Source of the DNA: Verrucomicrobiales bacterium | Lineage (GTDB): Bacteria; Verrucomicrobiota; Verrucomicrobiia; Verrucomicrobiales; Akkermansiaceae | Direction: 5' to 3' | Length of the DNA: 12,101 nt | NCBI GenBank assembly: GCA_002729295.1 | Contig: PBTU01000111.1 | Span: forward strand, 1 to 12,101 | Shown here: positions 7,534 through 12,101 of the stretch, in pieces | Position numbering within the stretch: the first letter of the stretch is position 1 | Layout: the number at the start of each line of letters is the position of its first letter | Notes under the pieces: generated by a model | Database searches by the model: none | Told to the model about the DNA's origin: nothing | Seen by the model: only the letters and a program-made list of their open reading frames with translations | Position numbers and translations under genes: made by a program

Positions 7534-7729
7534 AGTCTCCCCCCTTTCAAGGGCACCATTTTTCAGACTTTTCCCACCAACAAAACAGCACCTCGCCCTC
7601 CCACACCCCCCCGCAGCAGAGCCGGATTGTAGGGTGCCATTGCCCTAGAATCCCCTTGCCACACACTGAAATCCCTCTAATTTTGCCCCTTTCGATAGCC
7701 CCCTCGAGATTGTTCCGTTTCCTATTTTC
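7534..7729. other. Intergenic region upstream of the giant WD40-PSD1 gene
   Basis: This 196-bp gap has no gene. Just after the DUF1552 stop, the short palindrome CCCTTTCAAGGG at 7542-7553 is followed by T5 at about 7559-7563; at best this is a weak terminator. A small stem TAGGG/CCCTA lies at 7630-7647. A possible promoter for the following gene is TTGCCA at 7656-7661 with TAATTT at 7678-7683 (16-base spacer), but the -10 match is poor. No Shine-Dalgarno sequence precedes ATG 7730. The gap size and these signals suggest, without proving, that the giant gene has its own promoter. Confidence 0.35.
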
Positions 7730-10700
7730 ATGCATTTCCGCACTTTCCTCCTCCTCGGCTGCTTTTTTGGGCTCATCAGCAATAGTTTAGCTGCTAACGA
7801 GTCTCAAAAACCAGTCAGCTACTACACCGACATCCGCCCGATTTTTGAGGCAAACTGCGTCGGCTGCCACCAACCCTCCAAGGACAAGGGTGGCTACATC
7901 ATGACCGATTTCGCCCGTCTTCTCGAAGGTGGCGAAGATGATGTCGCAATCGTCCCCGGAAAGCCGAAGGAAAGCTCTCTCATCGAAGAAATCACGCCCG
8001 ACGCCGACGGCATGGCCGAGATGCCCAAGAAGAAGGGCCCGCTTCACGAAGTTGAGGTCGCTCTCATCACCCGTTGGATCTCCGAAGGAGCGAAAGACGA
8101 TACTCCGGAGAACGCCCGTCAGCGTTACGATCAAGACAACCCGCCGATTTACACCAAGCCTCCCACCATCACATCGGTTGACTTCTCGCCTGATGGACAA
8201 CTCCTCGCCGTCGCGGGATTCCACGAAGTCCTCCTTCACAAGGCCGACGGATCAGGAAATGTCGCACGTCTCGTGGGTCTCTCCGAACGAATTGAGTCCG
8301 TTCGCTTTTCACCCGACGGTACCAAGCTCGCCGTCACCGGCGGTCGCCCCGGTCGCATGGGCGAAGTGCAGGTTTGGGATATTGCCAAGAAGAGCCTCCT
8401 CCTCTCTGCGTCCTCCACTTTCGATACCGTTTACGGAGCGGCTTGGTCACCGGACGGAACCAGAATCTCTTTCGGCGGATCTGACAACACGGTGCGTGCC
8501 ATTGATGCCACGACCGGCGAACAAATCTTCTTTCAGGGCGGACACAACGACTGGGTCCTCGACACTGCATTCAACCCCAAAGGCGACCACGTTGTTTCTG
8601 TCAGCCGCGACATGACGGTCAAGCTCACCGAGTTCAAAACCGAGCGCCTCATCGACAACATCACCTCAATCACGCCCAAAGCTCTTTCCGGTGGCATCAG
8701 CTCCGTTGTCAGCCATCCCACCCGCGATGAAATCGTCGTCGGAGGTGCCGATGGCGTTCCCAAGCTCTACCGCATCTTCCGTGACACCGCTCGCAAGATT
8801 GGCGACGACGCCAATCTCCTCTTCGAATTCCCTCCCCTTGAAGGCCGCATCTTCGCTGTCGATATTTCCAAAGACGCCAAACGCATCGCCGCCGGCAGCA
8901 GCCTCGATGGCAAAGGCGCAATCCACATTTACGAAGTCGATCCCAACGCCAAGATCCCTGCCAACGTCGCGGCCGCCATCAAGCAACCCACTCATCAGCG
9001 CAACGCCGACATGAAAAAGGCGCTGAAGAAGTATTTCGCCGAGGGACAAAAAACCCTCGCCGCTATTCCAGTCGAAGACAGCGGTATTTATGCCGTCGCT
9101 TTCAATCACGACGGCTCCCGACTCGCCGCTTCCGGTAACGACGGAAACATTCGCCTGATCGATACTTCCAATGGCAAACTCATTAAGTCCTTTCTCCCCG
9201 TGCAGATCGCCCATGAGCCAGCCCTCGCCAAAACCGGCACCACCAAGAAAGCCCCTCTGGATAAACGCAAGCCCCTCGACGCCGAAAAGATCCCCGCCGG
9301 ACGCACCGTCACCAAGCTCAGCGTAGCGCCAAAAAACATCACTATCGATACCCCCTATCGCTACGCGCAGATCGTCGTTTCAGCCACTCTCGATTCCGGC
9401 GACGTCATCGACGTAACCCGCTTGGTCAAAAAGCAGATCAAGGGCAAGGGCACCACTGTTTCAAACACCGGTATCGTGCGTAGCGCCATCAACGGCAACA
9501 GCGAGATCACCTTTTCTATCGCCGGGCAAAGCATCGCCACTCAACTCAAGACCTCCGGCCAAGACCAGGACACCACTCTATCATGGACCAAGGACGTTAA
9601 TCCTGTCATTGCCAAGATGGGGTGCAACGCCGGCACCTGCCACGGAGCGAAGGATGGTAAGAACGGCTTTAAGCTCTCGCTGCGGGGTTACGACCCACTC
9701 TACGACGTGCGGGCCTTCACCGACGACGTCGCTTCGCGTCGCGTCAATCTCGCCTCGCCCGACAATAGCCTTATGCTTCTTAAAGCGACCTCCGCCGTCC
9801 CGCACGAAGGAGGACAGCTCACCATGCCCCACGACGACTACTACAAGATCGTCCGCTCATGGATCGCCAAAGGTGCCAAACTTGAAAAGAAGACCACCAA
9901 GGTCACCAAAATCGACGTCTTCCCCCTCAATCCCGTCGTGCAGAACATCGGCGCAATGCAACAGATGCGCGTCGTTGCCACTTACCCAAATGGTGAGACC
10001 CGCGATGTCACCACCGAGGCTGTTGTCTCCAGCGGAAATGGCGAGGTCGCCGAAACGATCAAAGGCTATCCCGCGCTCATCAAGGTCCTCCGCCGTGGTG
10101 AAGCGCCCATCCTCGTGCGTTACGAAGGCGCCTACGCCGCCACCACCGTCACCGCGATGGGCGATCGCACCGGCTTCGTCTGGAACAACCCACCCAAGTT
10201 CAATCAGATCGACTCCCTCGTTTCAGAGAAGTGGTTGCGCATGAAAACCCTCCCTTCCAAAATCTGCACCGACCTTGATTTCGTCCGTCGCATCTACCTC
10301 GACCTCACCGGCCTGCCCCCGACCGCCGGGCAAGTCAAAGCTTTCATCGCAGATGTCCGTCACTCGCAAGTCAAGCGCGACGCCTTGATCGACTCCCTCA
10401 TCGGCAGCCCTGAGTTCGTGGAATTCTGGACCAACAAATGGTCCGACATGCTTCAGGTCAACCGCAAGTTCCTCGCCCCGCAAGGTGCAAAGCTCTTCCG
10501 TGATTGGATTCGCAAGGAGGTCGAAAAAAACACGCCTTACGATCAATTTTCCCGCAAGGTCATCACAGCCATGGGTTCCAATAAGGACAACCCAGCGGCC
10601 TCTTACTACAAGATCCTTCGTACTCCGGAGGAGACAATGGAAAACACCACCCACCTCTTCCTCGCCACGCGCTTCAATTGCAACAAGTGCCACGACCACC

Positions 10701-12101
10701 CCTTCGAACGTTGGACGCAGGACAACTACTATGAGATGGCGTCCTTCTTCGCGCATGTCGGACTCAAAGGCGATCCCGCTTCCGGTAAGAGCAAAATCGG
10801 CGGCACTGCAGTCGAGGGAGCCAAGCCGCTTTACGAAATCGTTTATCAAAATCCCAAAGGCGAAGTGAAGCACGAGCGCACCGGCGAAGTCATCGAACCC
10901 GCCTTCCCCTACCCGGCCAAGCACACTCCCAAAAAAGATGCCCCCCGCCGAGACAATCTCGCCAACTGGATCACCTCGCCCGACAATCGCTACTTTGCCT
11001 CCAGCTACGCGAACCGCGTCTGGGGATACATGATGGGCACCGGCATCATCGAACCACTCGATGACATTCGCGCCGGAAATCCACCATCAAACCCCGAACT
11101 ACTCGACTGGCTCACCAAACACTTCGTCGAGAACGGATTCGATGTTCGCGAACTCATGCGTGTCATTTGCAAGTCGCGCACCTACCAGCTCTCGATCGAA
11201 ACCAACAAGTGGAACTCGGATGACACCATCAACTTCTCCCACGCCAAGGCTCGACGCCTTCCCGCGGAGGTTCTTTACGATTCCATCCATGCCGTCACCG
11301 GAGCCAGCAGTCGTTTCCCCGGAGTTCCCGCCGGCACCCGCGCCTCCGCCCTTCCCGACGTCGGCGTCAAACTCCCTGACAGCTTCCTCGCAAACTTCGG
11401 TCGCCCTGTTCGCGAAAGCTCCTGCGAATGCGAACGCAGCAGTGACATGCAACTCGGCCCCATCATGGCGCTCCTGAGCGGCCCGACCGTTGGCAACGCC
11501 ATTTCCGACCCCAAGAACGCCATCGCCAAAAAGGTCAACGAAACGAAAGACGACAAGATTCTCATCGAGGACATCTTCTATCGTATCTTGAATCGTCCTC
11601 CAACCGAGCCGGAGGTCAAAGAAACTCTTGCCGTCTTCTCAGAGGGCATCGATCAAGACCACGCCACCCTCAAGAGAGTGCTCGCTAATCATCTCAAAAA
11701 CCGCGACCCCGCCTTGGCCGCAGCCGAGAAGAAACGCGAAAACGACATCAACGCCGCCCGAGTCGCCATTACCAATCGCGAGAAAGCAATCAAGCCCGAC
11801 GTCGATACCAAGGAGAAAGCGCGCAAGGATCTCATCGCAAAAATTGAAGGCGAAAGGAAAGCCTACGAAACCGGCCTCCCCGCCACCATCGTCACTTGGG
11901 AAAAAGACCTCTCCGCAGGTGATTCTCCCTGGAGCATGCTTCAGCCCATCGATCTCAAATCAACCAATGGGATCACCCTCGCCGCCGAGAAAGACAACGC
12001 CATCTTTGCTTCCGGCAAGAACGCCAAAACAGATTTCGTCATCACGACCTCAACAAAACTCACCGGCATCACCGCGGTGCGACTCGAAATGCTTGCCGAT
12101 G
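7730..12101 (+). CDS. Giant PSCyt1-WD40-PSCyt2-PSD1 exported haem protein, 3' end outside window
   Basis: The frame is open for 1457 codons from ATG 7730 to the right edge without interruption. The start is chosen because it gives a Sec signal peptide (residues 1-22, FLLLGCFFGLI core, then SNSLAA). Domains in order: PSCyt1 cytochrome-like domain about 30-125, with C43-V-G-C46-H47 and likely axial M98 in EMPKK; a seven-repeat WD40 propeller about 147-490, with a Lys-rich helical insert about 404-448 before blade 7; an Ig-like domain about 523-612; a second cytochrome-like domain about 617-721, with a CX4CH motif C632 to C637-H638 and M699; an Ig-like domain about 724-817; DUF1549/PSCyt2 about 824-1020, with C984-N-K-C987-H988; DUF1553/PSD1 about 1071-1304, including the family's CECER motif (C1232, C1234); a coiled coil about 1325-1384; and the start of a C-terminal beta-rich domain containing ITAVRLEML. 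Similar giant proteins usually precede a DUF1501 gene. Function is unknown; haem binding and extracytoplasmic location are well supported, and a carbohydrate-related role is inference. Confidence 0.93.
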   Translation, partial: MHFRTFLLLGCFFGLISNSLAANESQKPVSYYTDIRPIFEANCVGCHQPSKDKGGYIMTDFARLLEGGEDDVAIVPGKPKESSLIEEITPDADGMAEMPKKKGPLHEVEVALITRWISEGAKDDTPENARQRYDQDNPPIYTKPPTITSVDFSPDGQLLAVAGFHEVLLHKADGSGNVARLVGLSERIESVRFSPDGTKLAVTGGRPGRMGEVQVWDIAKKSLLLSASSTFDTVYGAAWSPDGTRISFGGSDNTVRAIDATTGEQIFFQGGHNDWVLDTAFNPKGDHVVSVSRDMTVKLTEFKTERLIDNITSITPKALSGGISSVVSHPTRDEIVVGGADGVPKLYRIFRDTARKIGDDANLLFEFPPLEGRIFAVDISKDAKRIAAGSSLDGKGAIHIYEVDPNAKIPANVAAAIKQPTHQRNADMKKALKKYFAEGQKTLAAIPVEDSGIYAVAFNHDGSRLAASGNDGNIRLIDTSNGKLIKSFLPVQIAHEPALAKTGTTKKAPLDKRKPLDAEKIPAGRTVTKLSVAPKNITIDTPYRYAQIVVSATLDSGDVIDVTRLVKKQIKGKGTTVSNTGIVRSAINGNSEITFSIAGQSIATQLKTSGQDQDTTLSWTKDVNPVIAKMGCNAGTCHGAKDGKNGFKLSLRGYDPLYDVRAFTDDVASRRVNLASPDNSLMLLKATSAVPHEGGQLTMPHDDYYKIVRSWIAKGAKLEKKTTKVTKIDVFPLNPVVQNIGAMQQMRVVATYPNGETRDVTTEAVVSSGNGEVAETIKGYPALIKVLRRGEAPILVRYEGAYAATTVTAMGDRTGFVWNNPPKFNQIDSLVSEKWLRMKTLPSKICTDLDFVRRIYLDLTGLPPTAGQVKAFIADVRHSQVKRDALIDSLIGSPEFVEFWTNKWSDMLQVNRKFLAPQGAKLFRDWIRKEVEKNTPYDQFSRKVITAMGSNKDNPAASYYKILRTPEETMENTTHLFLATRFNCNKCHDHPFERWTQDNYYEMASFFAHVGLKGDPASGKSKIGGTAVEGAKPLYEIVYQNPKGEVKHERTGEVIEPAFPYPAKHTPKKDAPRRDNLANWITSPDNRYFASSYANRVWGYMMGTGIIEPLDDIRAGNPPSNPELLDWLTKHFVENGFDVRELMRVICKSRTYQLSIETNKWNSDDTINFSHAKARRLPAEVLYDSIHAVTGASSRFPGVPAGTRASALPDVGVKLPDSFLANFGRPVRESSCECERSSDMQLGPIMALLSGPTVGNAISDPKNAIAKKVNETKDDKILIEDIFYRILNRPPTEPEVKETLAVFSEGIDQDHATLKRVLANHLKNRDPALAAAEKKRENDINAARVAITNREKAIKPDVDTKEKARKDLIAKIEGERKAYETGLPATIVTWEKDLSAGDSPWSMLQPIDLKSTNGITLAAEKDNAIFASGKNAKTDFVITTSTKLTGITAVRLEMLAD

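Noticed and set aside
8666..9214. 182-codon antisense ORF within the giant WD40 gene
   Set aside because: It mirrors the WD40 coding sequence, with Gly/Asp/Val-rich composition and no motif. It is a shadow frame, as are the antisense frames at 2902-3450 and 10223-10924.
1..12101. tRNA, rRNA, CRISPR array, insertion sequence or prophage signals
   Set aside because: No cloverleaf-like segments, spaced direct repeats, transposase or integrase frames, or long terminal inverted repeats were seen on either strand.

Overview
The window looks like chromosomal DNA of a Verrucomicrobiota or, less likely, Planctomycetota bacterium. The evidence is four exported proteins of families concentrated in these phyla: two PSCyt2/PSD1 (DUF1549/DUF1553) proteins, a Tat-exported DUF1501 protein and a Tat-exported DUF1552 protein. 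Base composition is moderately GC-rich, with many C-ending codons. Genus cannot be decided from this sequence. There are no RNA genes, transposases, CRISPR arrays or phage genes.

Left part (1-2612, minus strand): a compact three-gene catabolic operon, read right to left as SDR dehydrogenase, FAH-family hydrolase, enolase-superfamily L-fuconate dehydratase (cut by the left edge). The gap between the first two genes is 12 bp, and the last two overlap by ATGA. Together they match the non-phosphorylative L-fucose pathway: L-fuconate is dehydrated to 2-keto-3-deoxy-L-fuconate, oxidised at C4, then hydrolysed to pyruvate and L-lactate. The fucose dehydrogenase and the lactonase needed upstream in the pathway are not in the window.

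Middle (2613-2745): a 133-bp divergent intergenic region that must hold the 5' ends of both transcription units.

Right part (2746-12101, plus strand): four genes for exported proteins. A short PSCyt2-PSD1 protein without the usual N-terminal cytochrome domain is followed after 2 bp by a DUF1501 protein, the classic pair. After a 145-bp gap containing a hairpin comes a DUF1552 protein. After a further 196 bp comes a very large (>1457 residues, cut by the right edge) protein with this order: Sec signal, PSCyt1 haem domain, complete seven-blade WD40 propeller, Ig-like domain, CX4CH cytochrome-like domain, Ig-like domain, PSCyt2, PSD1, coiled coil, C-terminal beta-rich domain.

The fucose enzymes act in the cytoplasm. 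The plus-strand proteins should act in or beyond the periplasm, with Sec export for the haem proteins and Tat export for the DUF1501/DUF1552 partners. The biochemical role of the PSD1/DUF1501/DUF1552 proteins is not established. Their position next to a methyl-pentose operon fits the inference, not proven here, that they serve extracellular processing of fucose-containing, probably sulfated, polysaccharides. No glycoside hydrolase or sulfatase gene lies in the window. The most interesting features are the multi-haem/propeller architecture of the giant protein, the unusual pairing of DUF1552 with a PSD1 protein, and the divergent arrangement with the fucose operon.
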